From: Epiperipatus broadwayi
Taxonomy: Eukaryota; Onychophora; Udeonychophora; Euonychophora; Peripatidae
Direction: 5' to 3'
DNA: 64,000 bases
Assembly (NCBI GenBank): GCA_028023455.1
Contig: JAQFVV010012537.1
Coordinates: forward strand, 1,862,001-1,926,000
In this document: piece after piece, positions 1 to 13,000 of the stretch
Position numbering within the stretch: the first letter of the stretch is position 1
Layout of the letters: the number at the start of each line of letters is the position of its first letter
The notes under the pieces: generated by a model
What the model saw: only the letters and a program-made list of their open reading frames with translations
Told to the model about the DNA's origin: nothing
Database searches by the model: none
Program-made: the position numbers and the translations under genes

Positions 1-599
1 TTCTTACATTCTGAAAAATGATTGTATTTAGTGGAGATAAATTTGAGACCAAACTCAGTCATTTGTAAAAAGTAAATCAGAGACTATTTTATTTTTTTAA
101 AAAAAGAAAGAAGGAAGTATAAGATAAGCAAGACTGATGGTAATTATTATTCAAAAAATTTTTCACACTGATCAAAAGATAGAAAATAGGATGTGGTCAG
201 GAAATTTTAGTCATTATGCAAAGGGAAAGTTATTTTAAGATTAAAAATGATAAAACTTTAAAAAATTAATGTAAGTGATACAGCAAATTTCATTGTGTCC
301 ATATGAATAAATAATGGCATGCATAGTATGGCTTGGGATATAATCTGGAGTTTAAGGTTAATTAATCTAATATACCTCTATCACTTTTGACAATTTAACT
401 TGTTATGAAGTCTGAAAGAATAAAGCCATATCATTTTTTAATAATAGTAAGTGTATATGCTTTACTTATTATCACTGGAAGAAACAAAATGTTACTAATA
501 CAAAAGAAAAATGCTGTATCATATAAACACAATGTTAAACATTTTTAAAGTGGATAAAATAAGATGATATTTAAAAATATTTAAAATAAATTAGCTGTT
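1..599. other. AT-rich intergenic DNA, nothing recognised
   Basis: Low-complexity A/T-rich sequence with short homopolymers. I see no ORF, RNA gene or repeat boundary I can support. It may be the 3' flank of the minus-strand LINE fragment that begins next. Confidence 0.6.
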
Positions 600-2040
600 A
601 TTTAAATAGTAGAATGACTTGTGCATCTTACAATAATAAGCAGCCACTCAAAAATGAGTAAAATCATTCCAACTTAAAAACAAGGTTCTCTAGAAATGAG
701 TTTTATGATGACTATACTAATCAATCTATAAGTCACAAATATGTCCACATATATGCTGTTTTTATTTTATGCTTACTTAATTTTTTTTTTAGTTAAGTCA
801 GCAGAAAACTTTTCTTTCTGAAACACTTTAACATCATGTTCAAATTGTAGTTTATCAATATATTTTATTCTTTGAAATATCTTCCTAAAGGAAAGAATTG
901 CCATTGCACTTATTTTAAAATATCTTTTGAGAAGTTTACCCCTTCCATGAAAGCAATATTCAGTTTATCAATAAAACATCCTTCAAATAAGTTTTCCATT
1001 GTCCATTCAGTTCACATATCCACTACAATGAAAATGTGGATTTTATAATAGTGAACTCAATAATATCAAATCTAGCAAGCTGAAGAACATATTGATCACT
1101 TTTATAATCTTGCCATTGTGTTTGTAAAATTTTCAGAGCATCCATAAATGAAGGTTTTTTAACACCTTTATATTATACTGATAGATTATCCAAGTTTCAC
1201 TTCCACACAATAAATTAGGTAAAATAACAGCTTTATGTATAACTAACTTAGTAGCAGTAATTATTTCCTGTTATGGAATATTTTACCTTTTAATTCATTG
1301 AAAGCTACAACAGTACATTAAGTCTGTGTTGGAATTCAACATATAAGTTTTTTCTATTTATGAAATTATCAAAGTATCTAAACTGATTTATATTCTCAAG
1401 GTGATAACCATCCAAGATAAAAGTTGAGAATTTTCTTTCATCACTGGCTAATAAAAAACTTGAGTTTTTTTAACATTAATTAATAAACAAAAATTTTGAT
1501 AAGTTGCATTCAAAATGTTAAGAACATTCTGTAAATCATAATTTGAACTGACAAAAATAGCACAATCACCAGCATACTGTAAATCTAGAATCCAAGAAAA
1601 TGAAGTTTGTTTTTAATCCATTCATTCCACTATCAAACTTGTGTTATATCTTGATTATTGATTAATTAAGCAACCTATATAAACAATTCCAAAGACAACA
1701 GTCATAAAAATTGAAAACAACATTGGAGTAAGGAAAATTCTTGATTAACACCAATCTTATTTCAAATGCCTCAGATTTTCTACCTGTAGCAATAACACTT
1801 CCCCTTATTCCATCATATAAAAGGTCTATAATATAAATAAATTTTGGTGGACAACTAACTAATTTTAAACGATACCACAGAAACTTCCTATTAAATGACT
1901 CAAATGCCTTAACCAAATAAATAAAAGCAATATATAAATCACTCCTTTGTTTTTGACACTTTTCTTGCATTTGCTGGCAATAAAATCATATCTATAACAC
2001 TTCTTTTTCTCTGAACCACATTGAGTCTTTGGAAATCATT
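600..2040 (-). mobile_element. non-LTR retrotransposon (LINE) fragment, C-terminal RT half
   Basis: On the minus strand the sequence reads, through many stops and frame changes, as the distal half of a LINE reverse transcriptase. At 1662-1970 there is a motif A-like segment (DLYIAFIYLVKAFESFNRKF, where LINEs have D-L-x-K-A-F-D) followed by CPPKFI and a GIRGSV block. At about 1520-1600 the catalytic motif C reads YAGD instead of YADD. Further down come a KYL-like strand and a GSETW-like block (about 1190-1220) typical of the RT thumb/C-terminus. Motif B is partly lost. A second, shorter copy of the same family lies at 39,100-39,730. The element is dead. The clade (RTE, CR1 or L2-like) cannot be set by eye. 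Confidence 0.7.
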
Positions 2041-2172
2041 CATCTATAAGTAAAAGCAACTTATCTCACAAATCTCTTAAAGATATTTTTAAAATAATGA
2101 CAATTAGACCTTCAAATTTACATTTCTGTGTATAATTCTATAATGAATAATTTACTTCACCAATTGATCAGA

Positions 2173-2335
2173 ATACTTATAATACACTTTAAACATATAT
2201 AGGTGAAGTTAATAAATATTAACCAATAGGCTATGAATATGGAGAAAACATACTCCAAACGCACTAAGCTAAACGTTATTTGTGAAAATTTTTATTAACT
2301 TCACCTATATACATTTAAAGCATATTATAAATATT
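2173..2335. repeat. foldback (palindromic) element, ~48-bp arms
   Basis: Two arms at about 2173-2220 and 2287-2335 are near-perfect reverse complements of each other; both contain a GGTGAAGTTAATAAA-type core. They are separated by about 66 bp of non-coding DNA. There is no coding capacity, so this is a foldback MITE-like element. Its family and target duplication are not resolved. Confidence 0.7.
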
Positions 2336-4789
2336 TCTGTGTATAAAAAATCAGATTTTAAATAGTTATTAATTTTTATAATTACTGATTCCTTAATTAA
2401 TACAGCTCTTAAATAATGCTGATATGAGCAATGAATTGGTAGCTCATCATGAATAAGCAATTATTTTTGATATAAAAAAATATGATAGTGAAATTTTTTA
2501 TAAGGATGTAAGATGTAATTGATTAAAAGACTATTAAGATATACAGGAAGCCTTCCTTAAATAAAAAATATAATAGAGAAAATTTTAATTTAAGTGACTG
2601 AGTAATCAACATAGTCATAAGATAGTTATATAATTTAAGGTTTAAAAATTTTCAATACTCAGGTAACCTTATAATACTGATTGATAAATTGATATTTAGC
2701 TATTATTAGCTAAAGTGTAAAATAAGGATAGAAACAATCCGAATTCTTATTACTGTAAATTGGCTAATTTGGTGAGTAATACTTTTTCTAGCACTATATT
2801 ATGAGATGCAATTAGAAAAGTTTTTGCACTTCAATGGATTAATCAAAGACTATTTTATTTTTATATATATTTTAAAACATTAATTCTAAGAAACTGAAAT
2901 ATAAGAATGGATTGTATGTAACAAAAAATATGTCCTTGTATGAAATTGTAAGAAAAAAAATTTTACACTCATGCCCACATATATATTAAAAAAGGTTATT
3001 AAAAAAACAATCTGAATATAAATAAATATTAATGATGTCAACAATATAATAACATATATTCATATGATTAATAAGTTTTCCTCAAAATCCTACCGCTTAA
3101 TTTTTCCAATATTTCTAAAAGTTATATTCTTTACGTGCTCTAATACATAGTTTCATTAGTCTTATTATTATATTCTTTTTTTCTCTCTACTTTGGTTCGT
3201 GTTTTTTTACTATTTAGTCATAAAACACTTTTTTTTACACTATCTTTCTTTCCTCATTGACTAAAATGTTTTTTTGTTTTATTTTATTTTATGATTTATG
3301 TGTTTATATTATAAATTATAATAATCAATAAAGCAAGTCAGATATAGTGTGACATTGCTTTTATGGAGTTTGTATTTACCACACTTATCAATTAAGAGCT
3401 TGTTTGAGCAATTGGTACGCACCCTATATATCATATTATAAATTATATATGTTTAAGAGTTTTCAAGTGATAGTAAAGATTTTAAATTTATAAAACAGTA
3501 AAAAACTCTGACATAAGTATTTACATTAAGTTAACATGATTTATTTTTATCTAATATTTAAAGTACTTAACAATTTCTAAAGCATAGGCATAGTTTTAAT
3601 AAGTATTTACTTTTTTTTTTTTGTTATAATACATCTTAGAAAATGATAAAAATTCTACTAGGTATAATTTGATATAATCCATAATATTATCTGTGTGGAA
3701 GAACACATATATTTTAAATCATTTAGAAATCAAGGCACTTTCACTAAAGGATCTATAAGAAATTATATTTTTTTATTTAGTCATCCAATAAGCTCACAGC
3801 TGAATAGAAATATAAGAGATATCCAGTTATTTTATGTCAGATCAGCTCAATAGAAGTTCTATATTAGTCAGCCATGTTGCCAAGCTCAAGCAAGCAATTC
3901 CAAAATATGTCCATGAACCAGATATCCAAATAGCCAAATGGTCAGGTGCTAACTAGGCATCCAGACAGCAATATTATACTATACACTTAAATTGTTTTAA
4001 TTTAGATATGTGAAATATACTAATTTTATTTTTTATGTGTAATCTTTACCAACTGAACAGAAAAGACTGATGTTAGAATTGCTGTAAAGTTTGACTTGAT
4101 ATTTTATATTCTTGAAATGCTTAAATATATCATTTAAAAACAGATGACATTTGTACTGATGCTCATTTAATCAGATTCAGATAGTTTAATGAATATATGA
4201 GTGGGACTAGTCAACTTTGACCTAAAGCTATTTAAAATAATAGTAATAACAAGGTAAATATATATAATCAGCTGTTAATGAATTTTTGCATAATAGTACA
4301 TTTGTACTGAGATATTGTTTAGATAGAAGAATTAGAATGAAGAAATTTGCATTACTCTAAAGTTAGGAGTCAAAATTTACAGGTTCAGATCCTTTTTATT
4401 TCACTTTTTGATTACCTATATGTTCAGAGGTCTTCATCAGAGCTCCCATATACCACATATATATGAGTTTAAATAATAATACAACAATTTTAAATATGAA
4501 ATACTTTATTAATCATAAATCATACCAATTTTTTTCTTTATAGATAGCTTTAAATTTTTTAATTTTTTATATACTATTTTTTATTTTTTACTTATAAAAA
4601 CATGTAGATTATATAAATATATATAATCACTGTAAAAAAAATCAAGTGATATAAATAAAAAAATTACAAGCTACAATTAATTAATATTTATAAAATAAAA
4701 AATCATATACAAAATATTAAAAAATTTAAGGAATTTAGAAGTATATATTGTAACAAAACCTCCCTTCTTCCTTCTTTTACAACCTGTAT
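2336..4789. other. AT-rich DNA with no gene
   Basis: AT-rich, non-coding. A segment at about 4360-4470 resembles, in reverse orientation, a segment at about 6545-6620 (shared GCTCTGATGAAG followed by a TAATCAAAAA-type run), so an unclassified interspersed repeat is present. Nothing else can be supported. Confidence 0.5.
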
Positions 4790-6120
4790 AGACTCATATT
4801 TGTACATATATGTATGCACCTATATATATATCATTTTGCGAGGCGAATGTATTATTGTTTTATTTATCAAATTAATGTAGCAATTTCCCAATGCGTATTT
4901 ATGGACATCGTGAGGATTCCAAGCACCAATCTTAGGTTAAATAAGAATTACACGAGGGGAGAGACTACTAATAAACAGCCACAGTCTTTAATAAAAATGT
5001 GAGAGGTTTAATTTTTAGCTAGCTCAGGCTGAGGGTGGGTGGTGTTATGGCCAGGAGTAGATATAAATGGGAACAAGCATTTTTCTCTTTTTATACAACA
5101 AAAGAATAAAAAAAAATCCAACAACAATTTCTACATATGATTTCGTTATCACAAATATTTATTAAAAGTTATGCTAAACATCAAGTATCGGTAATCAAAC
5201 ATAAAAAGAATTATTTAACATTTAAACTGTTAACATAGAAAACTACAGCTCTGACATTTCGATTTATATACATAACTATGCTCACATTTTCAAATACATT
5301 TATAATTCACAAATGGTTTAAAAGTTGCAGATGGATAGAAAGGAATCTCCCTTCCAATATTCTTTTATTTTCTTCTACACTTAGTTGATGACAATTCATT
5401 GCTTTCAAATGTTGCCTCAATCAATAATCGCTATAATAGGTTTACACACTTTAAACAAAAACAATTTCTTTATAAAATTTTCTTATGGAGTTCTTCTATG
5501 TAAATCTATAGAGTCAGCAACTGATTTCTTTCCATTTTATTTTATTCATTTTTACACAAGAATTCAATATGTAAAGTTTATATTACCTGCATGTCCCAGA
5601 GAGTTTGTGGAATAAAGATTTTATAGTTCAGGTCAGCACAGGTGAACATATGATCCGTCTTGAGGTTTTTCTTTCTTTATTCTAGCTGGGGTCTCCATTT
5701 TGGAAAATCTTCTTACAGGTCTGATCTTGGCAGTTGCTTCAAATCCAGAGGCTTTCTCCTTGTTGAATATAGCAGCATACCGAGTGTTGTAGATGGGGTT
5801 TGAGCCCGATATGTTAGGCTTTTACCCCGGAAATCTCTTTCGTCATAAAAATTAACAAATTATAAAATTAATTTTGCTGCACTGATGATCCCGCTATGTT
5901 GATCGTCAATTTCTGCAGGGACAAGAGAGAGAGCATTATGGGTTCTTTTCTTTTATAGCCTCCTCCATTTATTCTCTAGAAGCTTCACCCATTTTCCACT
6001 TCCTGTCTCTGATTTCTGCCCAACCGGATTTTGATCAAGGTGTGAAGGCTTTTAGCACCTTCAGCCTTTCTTGTTTTAAATCCATTTCTTCTAGAAATTT
6101 CTAGACTTTTAGAATATAAC
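4790..6120. mobile_element. old LTR-like remnant related to the gypsy LTR at 15.5 and 21.8 kb
   Basis: Blocks at about 4890-5060 line up in the same order with the gypsy LTRs at 15.6-15.8 kb and 21.95-22.1 kb: a TATTTATG-to-CACCAATCTTA segment, AATAAGAATTA, a GCTAGCTCA block and ATATAAAAATG-type DNA. The far end (about 5790-5830) has a GGGTTTGAGCCC motif comparable to GGGTTTGAACTCAGCCC at the gypsy LTR end. No internal pol sequence flanks it, so it looks like a diverged solo LTR of a related family. The boundaries are approximate, and the last ~250 bp (5870-6120) are only tentatively included. Confidence 0.5.
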
Positions 6121-6181
6121 TGAAAGAAAACCTCATGTCCTCTCTCCACAACAATTAAACCCATTCATACATACATCTATA

Positions 6182-6317
6182 ATGCACATAAATACTATTT
6201 CGAAATGACTGAGCACTCCCCCCCTTATGCACATACATACTATTTTGAAATGACAGAGCACTCCCCCCCCCATGCACATACATACTATTTTGAAATGACA
6301 GAGCACTCCCCCCCCTT
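6182..6317. repeat. minisatellite, 3 copies of a ~45-bp unit
   Basis: Three head-to-tail units each read ATGCACATAcATACTATTT, then GAAATGACaGAGCACT, then a run of 7-9 C. The units differ mainly in C-run length and one or two substitutions. The ORF crossing this array on the minus strand only reflects the repeat (its peptide repeats MYVHGGGSALSFQNS) and is not a gene. Confidence 0.9.
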
Positions 6318-6639
6318 TTTCTGAGATATATACGTATTTTGTATAACCACCACTGCATAATATAATAATTAATCTATATACCTTAACTATCTGCATATAA
6401 TGACCACCACCTATAATGCTGATTGGGACCGAGTTTGAAACCATTCTGTCACAATATAAAGAAAAAATTGGTGATATATGTTTAATGAATAAATTAATTA
6501 TATATATTTGAAATTTGTAGTGTTTATATTCATATGTTAGTACATATATTATAGCTCTGATGAAGATTACTAGATAGTCAAGACTGCAAGTAATCAAAAA
6601 ATGAAATTAAAAAGATATTGTAGTAAGTATATTTTGAGG
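6318..6639. other. AT-rich spacer with one interspersed-repeat segment
   Basis: Non-coding. The piece at 6545-6620 is shared in inverted orientation with 4360-4470. No other feature is supported. Confidence 0.4.
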
Positions 6640-7324
6640 CAGAGCTGCAACAGCTACCAGGCGGGGCCTCAGGTGGTGGATATGGGATTGGCCCCCAGAT
6701 ATAGAAGTCAGCTGTGAATAAGCATTCAGGCAAATAAGCAGTCCTGAACCAACAGTGGCAGTGCTAACAGGGTGTGAAGGATCATAAGGGTGACCCCTTA
6801 TGTTTCCAGCTAAATACCACAAAAACCCAATGATGACATTGTGCCAAGGTTTCTGGCATCATAACTAGAAGCCAGAAGCCATGGTAATGGAGACAGCAGC
6901 ATTACCATTACTGGCCCAAGGCAGAAGATGAGGATTTCGGAAAGGCTTGGTACCAGAGATCTATGGGCATGGATGCAGCATCTTCAATGGCCATAGCACT
7001 GCAAATACTTAGAAAGATGCTGGTTTTCTATCTTGGGTTACCCATGATGGGTTGGTGTCAGCAAGGGAATACAGCTGTAAAACCAGAATCTTGCCACTTA
7101 AACTATGTGATGTGGAAAAATTCAGATCGAGATCATGCTAGGGCGTACCCTGTAAGTGATGTGCTGGGGCCTCACCTGACCCCACCAAGAAGTTGACAAG
7201 AGCTACCACATTGTAAGCAAATATAGTTAAAGAAGATAGTTCAGAGGATTAAGAGGATAAGAGGTGAAAAAAAGGATAAAGTCACTCGATCAGGCTGACT
7301 GTTGAACGCTCAATGTTGGCCCCA

Positions 7325-7720
7325 TGACTGGGAAAAGCAGTGAGATTGGGAACATAATGATAAGAAGGAAAGTTGACATTGTGGCAGTTCAAGAAACAAG
7401 ATGGAATTGGCCAAAAAGCAAGGAAATTGGAAAGTGGCTTCAAACTATTCTACTGTAGTAATGATTCTAGGAGAAATGTGGTTGGAATTATAATGAGCCC
7501 AAATTTAAAACATAAGATATTGAAAGTTACCCAGTATAATGACAGAATTATCTCAATAAAAATTGATGTGACTTGGAGAATTGTGTAATTACTGTGCTTA
7601 GTGCATATACTCCACAGTCAGGTTGTGATGAAAAAGAAAAGGATAAGTTTTGGGATGGGATGGATGACATTTGGGGCTCAATTCAACAAACAGATGAGAT
7701 TTAAATGGACATGTGGGAAG
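7325..7720 (+). pseudogene. RTE-BovB-like endonuclease domain remnant
   Basis: The reading starts at MTGKSSEIG, then IMIRRKVDIVAVQETRWNW. The QET box supplies the catalytic Glu of AP-endonuclease-like LINE nucleases. It continues with GFKLFYCSNDSRRNVVGI and, in another frame, SAYTPQSGCDEKEKDKFWD, which is the Y-x-P-Q strand. In active elements this domain nicks target DNA for target-primed reverse transcription. Frame changes near 7590 and later show it is dead. Confidence 0.8.
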
Positions 7721-8559
7721 AGAGAGAAGTAGGTTAGAAAAAATCCTGGAAGTCAGGGAATTGGGGAAAGAAATAAAGAAGGGGATAAAATAATTGATTT
7801 TTCTGTTTCAATGAATATGGCACTATTGAACACCTTCAAGAAATCCCAAAATCAAAAGATCACTCACATGAGTGGTGGAAGGGAATCCCAAATTGACTTA
7901 TATCATGTATAGATGAACAGGCCTAAAAGAAATACAGGATTTCAAGTTATTTCCAGGAGAAGTTATAGGTCAACAGCATAGACTTTTACTACACCAGGCA
8001 AATCTCATAGGAAACTGAGTCCTAAAAGAGGCATCATTAAAACCAAATGGTGGAAACTCGGGGATGAAGCCTGCAGAAAGCAATTTGTTAAGACCAAATG
8101 GTGAAAACTTGTGATGAAGCCTGCAAAAAGCAATTTATTGACAAATTAGGTTGAGGATAAAGAAGAAAAGAAAGATCTCTGGACAAGAGTAGCAAACAAC
8201 ATTCATGCACTTGTGGATCAAGTTCTAGGCCAGACATTGGGAGTAATAAAAGAGAATAAGGAGACTTGGTGGTGGAATATAGAGATACAGGAAAAAATTA
8301 AGAATAAAAAAAATGGCCAAAAAAGAATGGAACAAAGACAGAGAAGTGAGCGGTATGGTCAAAATATAAATATAATACATCAAAAAATGAAGCAAAAAAA
8401 GCTGTTGCCAAAGTCAAGTCTGATGCATATTCTGACTTACATAAAAGCTTAGAGAAAAAAGGAGTTAAGAAGATTTTGCCCATTGCAAAACAATGAGACA
8501 AAGAATAGTAGAGATACTTATCAAGCAAATTGAATAAAAGATTCTAACAATAAGGTGTT

Positions 8560-9990
8560 GTAAAGCAAGAATGAAATCACAGCTAAATGGCAGCAATATT
8601 ATGAGTAACATATTAAATGAAGAAAACCCATGGATTGACAAGGAATTGGGAACTCCAAATTCAGGCCCAGTCTTAGAGATCAGTAGGGAAGAAGTCAGAT
8701 GAACAGTTGGCAGAATAAAATGTGGAAAATTAGTGGTACCAGATAACATCCCTGTCGAAGTATGTAAGGTATTGGGAAAAGAAAGAATCATCTTTCTGAC
8801 TAAACTTTTTAACAACAACATGGTCACAGAAAGTATGTCAAATGAATGGGCATTTTGGTTCCAATCTATAAGAACAAAGGAGATAGTCTAGACTGTGGTA
8901 ATTACCAAGGAATAAAGCTGATGAGCCACACAATGAAAATATGGGAGAGAATAATAGAAAATCAGCTATGATAGAAAATAGATATCAGCAAGGAACAGTT
9001 TGGCTTCATGCCAGGTAGAGGAACAACAGATGCAATCTTTACACTATGGCAACTTATTGAAAGACACATACAACCAAGAAATTGTTCTAATGTTCATTGA
9101 CTTGGAAAAATCATTTGACAGAGTGCCTAGAGTTGAATTTTGAAGATGCCTCAGGGAAAAATTGGTCCTAGAAAAATACATTTGCCTGATCCAAGCTATG
9201 TATCAAGGATATCAAACCAGTGTGAGATGCAGTTCAGGAGAAACAGATTCGTTTCAGGTGAAATTGGGTGTGCATCAGGGATCAACTCAGAGTCCCCAAC
9301 TATTTAATATTGTCATCGATGTTCTAACACCAATGATGATGTGATTGCAGCCAAAGCTCAGGATAGAATAGAAGAATGGAAGAAAGCACTGGAGGAAGGA
9401 GGAATGAGAATTATCAGAAATAAAACTGAGTCCTCCTCCCTTGTGGAAGTGGTAGAGGGAGCATTATGTTAGAAAAGTTACCTGAGGTTGAAAAATTTAG
9501 ATGACTCAGCACCTTGATGAATAAAGATAGATCACTGGATGGAGAGGTTGTGGGGAGAACTTAAGCTGGATGGAATAATTGAAGATGGGTCTCTGGGATA
9601 CTCTGCAATAGAAGAGTAGGAACAAGACTGAAAAGGAAAGTCTATGAAACTGGTGCATCCAGCACTGATATATGGGGTAGAAACATGGCTGACCACTAAG
9701 AAAATAGAGGATAAACAATATATAACAGAAATGAAAATGCTTAGGTTCATCTTAGGTTTGACTAGAAAGGATAAGGTGAGAAATGATATAATATGAAAAA
9801 ATATGAAGGTGAGGAAAATCAGTGAAAAAATGAAAGAATCAAGGTTGATGTGGTTTGGACATAAAATCACAGGTGAAAAGGCCCAGGGATTGACCGAAGA
9901 TCAGATGCATTGAACAAATGAAGAGAGACCTGCAGAAGATAACACTCAAGGAAAAAATGGCTTCAGACTGAGTAATCTGGAGACAAATGA
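8560..9990 (+). pseudogene. RTE-BovB-like reverse transcriptase remnant
   Basis: Readable motifs in order: NYQGIKLMSHTMKIWERIIE (8900-8970), QFGFMPGRGTTDAI, motif A as VLMFIDLEKSFDRVPR, and motif B as GVHQGSTQSPQLFNIVIDVLT (9265-9330). Immediately after motif B there appears to be an internal deletion, so motif C survives only as NDDVIAA (9335-9355) in place of YADD. Downstream come ALEEGGMRI, a YGVETW thumb block (9670-9690) and LMWFGHKI. The element is therefore inactive. Confidence 0.75.
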
Positions 9991-10045
9991 TCTGCACCAG
10001 TGACACCACTTGAAGTGGGATTAATCAAACTGTGGAAGATTATAA

Positions 10046-13000
10046 TTAGTATATAAAGGTGATTTAATTATTTATAATTTAGTCATATATGTAGTTAAAA
10101 ATAATAGACGCATTAAAAAGTAGATGTATGAAATTTAAGCAGTTGTTACTGAAACGGTCAAAATCATGTATCTTGTGTAGAATTCAAACCCCAGATACAA
10201 ACTCAACATTCTAAGAGTTGCCTCCCAGAAATCCCAAGTTCAAATCCAAAGTCTCTACTCCACAGTTCCACCTAGGTGATAATGCATCTGACACTACTAA
10301 TAGCATAGTTTCCTGCCAGTGTCGGTGGTCAGGGAAAAGCAAGAGACTATATTAAATTACATCATTAGGTTCGTTAACTAACGACTATGGATGGTGGTAC
10401 AAAATATACATATAAAATATGATATAGATCAAGGTAATGGTGTGGATCAAAGAAAATAAATAAATAATATCAAAATGATTAAAATTTAAATACTGTTTAT
10501 TAATTTAACATTATAAAGATTGCCTGTATAAGCCAGACCGTGCTGTTAACACATAAAAATATAGATTTGAAATAAATTTAATGAAGTGGCATTTAGATTT
10601 ACATTAATGGCTTATTAATTTATATATATACCCTCTATACCTTGGGTTAATGCAAGATAATATCATAATAATGTGCTTAAGCAAGCAAAAGTACAGTTAG
10701 GTGAAGAAAGGCTGATTTCAAGATAGAGACCTACAGTGAATATAATAAGTGTTTGCTTAAATCAATTTATACATTTAATATCAATAAAAGGACTTCAAGA
10801 ATGGTGTGGATGAAAGTTCTCTGAGCTAGAAGCATGTAAGTGATTAAGATGCGGGCATTTGAATGAAATATCAACATTTAACATTAAAAGAGATTGGTGG
10901 TACCAGTAGAAGTTTAATGTACAGGATGGAGTGCAAAACATTTGTTGCTTTGTGAAATAAAATAATAAATAGAATAAAGCAGACAGGATGGCATCTCACC
11001 ATGGGCCTCATGGAAGGTTTTGTAACAATCAGTCCAAGTCTGGCATCATACCATGAAATTATGTGGCTGAGTTACTTAGGCGTATAATTCCCAGGTATAG
11101 CTTCCTAGTGCATACTCTATCTAAAACCACAAGAATGAGAGGGAGTGGCCTTAGCTGTAAATCCCTGGAGAAAAAGAAAGCAAGCCTCAAAACAACACAT
11201 ATGCCTACAATGGTAACACACAATATAAACCATAAACAAATATATAGAAGGGGTAACTAAATGTGCAAAGGTGCTTAATCAATTCCTAAATAATTTTAAA
11301 ATGGTCCACACATTCTCGACCTCAATTTTAACAGTTCACAAACTACATTATAAATACAATAAAATGTTATTTTAAAATAAGAAAATGGAGGGGAATGCAT
11401 GATTAAATAGGAATTTATGAGATTGTATGCAATCATGCATTTCTTTATATATATAGTTCACTTATTAACTTCACACATATCCTCATGTTATATAAAATGA
11501 AAAGATTGAAAAGATACCCTTCTTAAAAGACAGTTACTATTTAAAAGATTAATATGAAATAAAATAGTCCTTGGATGAGTGATCTTATAAGACATTTAAT
11601 ATGGGGTCAGTTATACAATTTTTCCGTACTAATATGGTGGCATACTAATAAAAGGGGAAAGAAATAATTCACTCATTCAATGACTATCTAAGCACACTAC
11701 CATAATAAAAGACATAAAATAAATTATTAAATAGAAAATATCAACCCAAACATAGAGAGAAAAGCACATGTTGCATTATAAATATTTTATAGAATTAGGC
11801 AGCTTTATAATAAAAAAATACATTTAAAATTTAGCTAGCATTAAAGGGAAATATACAACACAAGAGCTCTTGGGTTAACTGAGATTACCTTATATCAATT
11901 GGGCAGTCCATGCACATTTTTGTCTTCTCTGGTTGCCTTTAATTGGAGGCTATAATGGAAGTTACACAGCATTGATCTTGATGTGGTAGCTTCTTGGTCC
12001 ATGATCAAATTCGATACATTTCAGCAGCAGTAGCAGTTTAGAATAGGTGTAGGGCATCTGATAGTATATGCCACAGGATGGCCATCTGAGAAGGAAGAAA
12101 GCCTTCCCACTGGCTTCTACTTAGACATTCTGCTGTCAATAGGCAAAGGCTGATAATTTATGAATTTTTCTAATGGTATAGGGCTGGCTTTAGCTTCTTG
12201 TAATAAATTTATAAATTTCAGTGAACTTCAGCTTTAATAAAAATATATTTTGTGAAATAATTCAACTAATCAAAAATAGAATTCAACTAATAAAACATAA
12301 TCAAAAACACAATATATTTAAAGCTGAAAACAGACTAAGAATAAGCAAAAGCAGAACGGAATAATAGCAAAGCATAGAATATCAATAAAATTAGCATAGA
12401 ATATCAATAAAATCAGCCGTATACATACCAAGAGAATTCACAATAGAATTACCCTGCAGTGACCAATCTAGAACCAAAAATAGATGCAAAAATATCTGAA
12501 AACAGGGATTCATAATTAAATTTTACTTTTTAAGATATTTTGGATTAGAATTTGGTTTTAACTTACTTTAATTAAAATACATGAGGTGGATATCTGTTAT
12601 TTATCTTATGGCAAAATATTTAAGCCACTAATTAATGAATTTTACAAAATTTAACTAATTAAGCCTACTGTTCTCTTCCCAACCCTCATTCACTTTTTAC
12701 GTAAAATTTGTGGTGTGACTTTTATAAATCTAAAAACAACAAAATTATTTTACTAAATGAAAACAAATATTACGAATATATTTCTGAAATAAAATAGATT
12801 TAAATAAAATAGCTTTTAAATAATGAAACTATTATTTTTATTTAAGTTTTAAAATATATTATCGCAGTATGTGCATAAATATGACTTATATGACCTACTT
12901 TTTAAAACGATTATGTATACACGCCCATATTCTCAATTTATAAATTATTAATGTTAGGGTTTTGAAATTATATATATATATCACAAGTATTTATACATTC

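Larger units (their letters stand above)
6640..10045 (+). mobile_element. RTE-BovB-like LINE, near full length but decayed
   Basis: The segment is less AT-rich than its flanks and about 3.4 kb long, close to the usual RTE length. It has a 5' untranslated-like region to about 7300, an APE-type endonuclease (7330-7700), an RT (about 8600-9400) and an RTE-style C-terminal region with LMWFGHKI (9850-9870). It ends near 10,045, after which the sequence returns to AT-rich DNA. Stops and frameshifts occur throughout, so it cannot code for an active protein. The family call rests on the MTGK...RRKVDIVAVQETRWN endonuclease start and the GVHQGS...LFNIVIDVLT motif B, both typical of RTE-BovB. Confidence 0.8.

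Noticed and set aside
4430-6570. GCTCTGATGAAG at 4,440 (minus) and 6,555 (plus) resembling a hammerhead core
   Set aside because: No stem II directly followed by GAAA and no pairing stem I. The two copies only share an unclassified repeat.
6133-6597. 154-codon minus-strand frame with repeated peptide
   Set aside because: It only translates the ~45-bp minisatellite with C runs.
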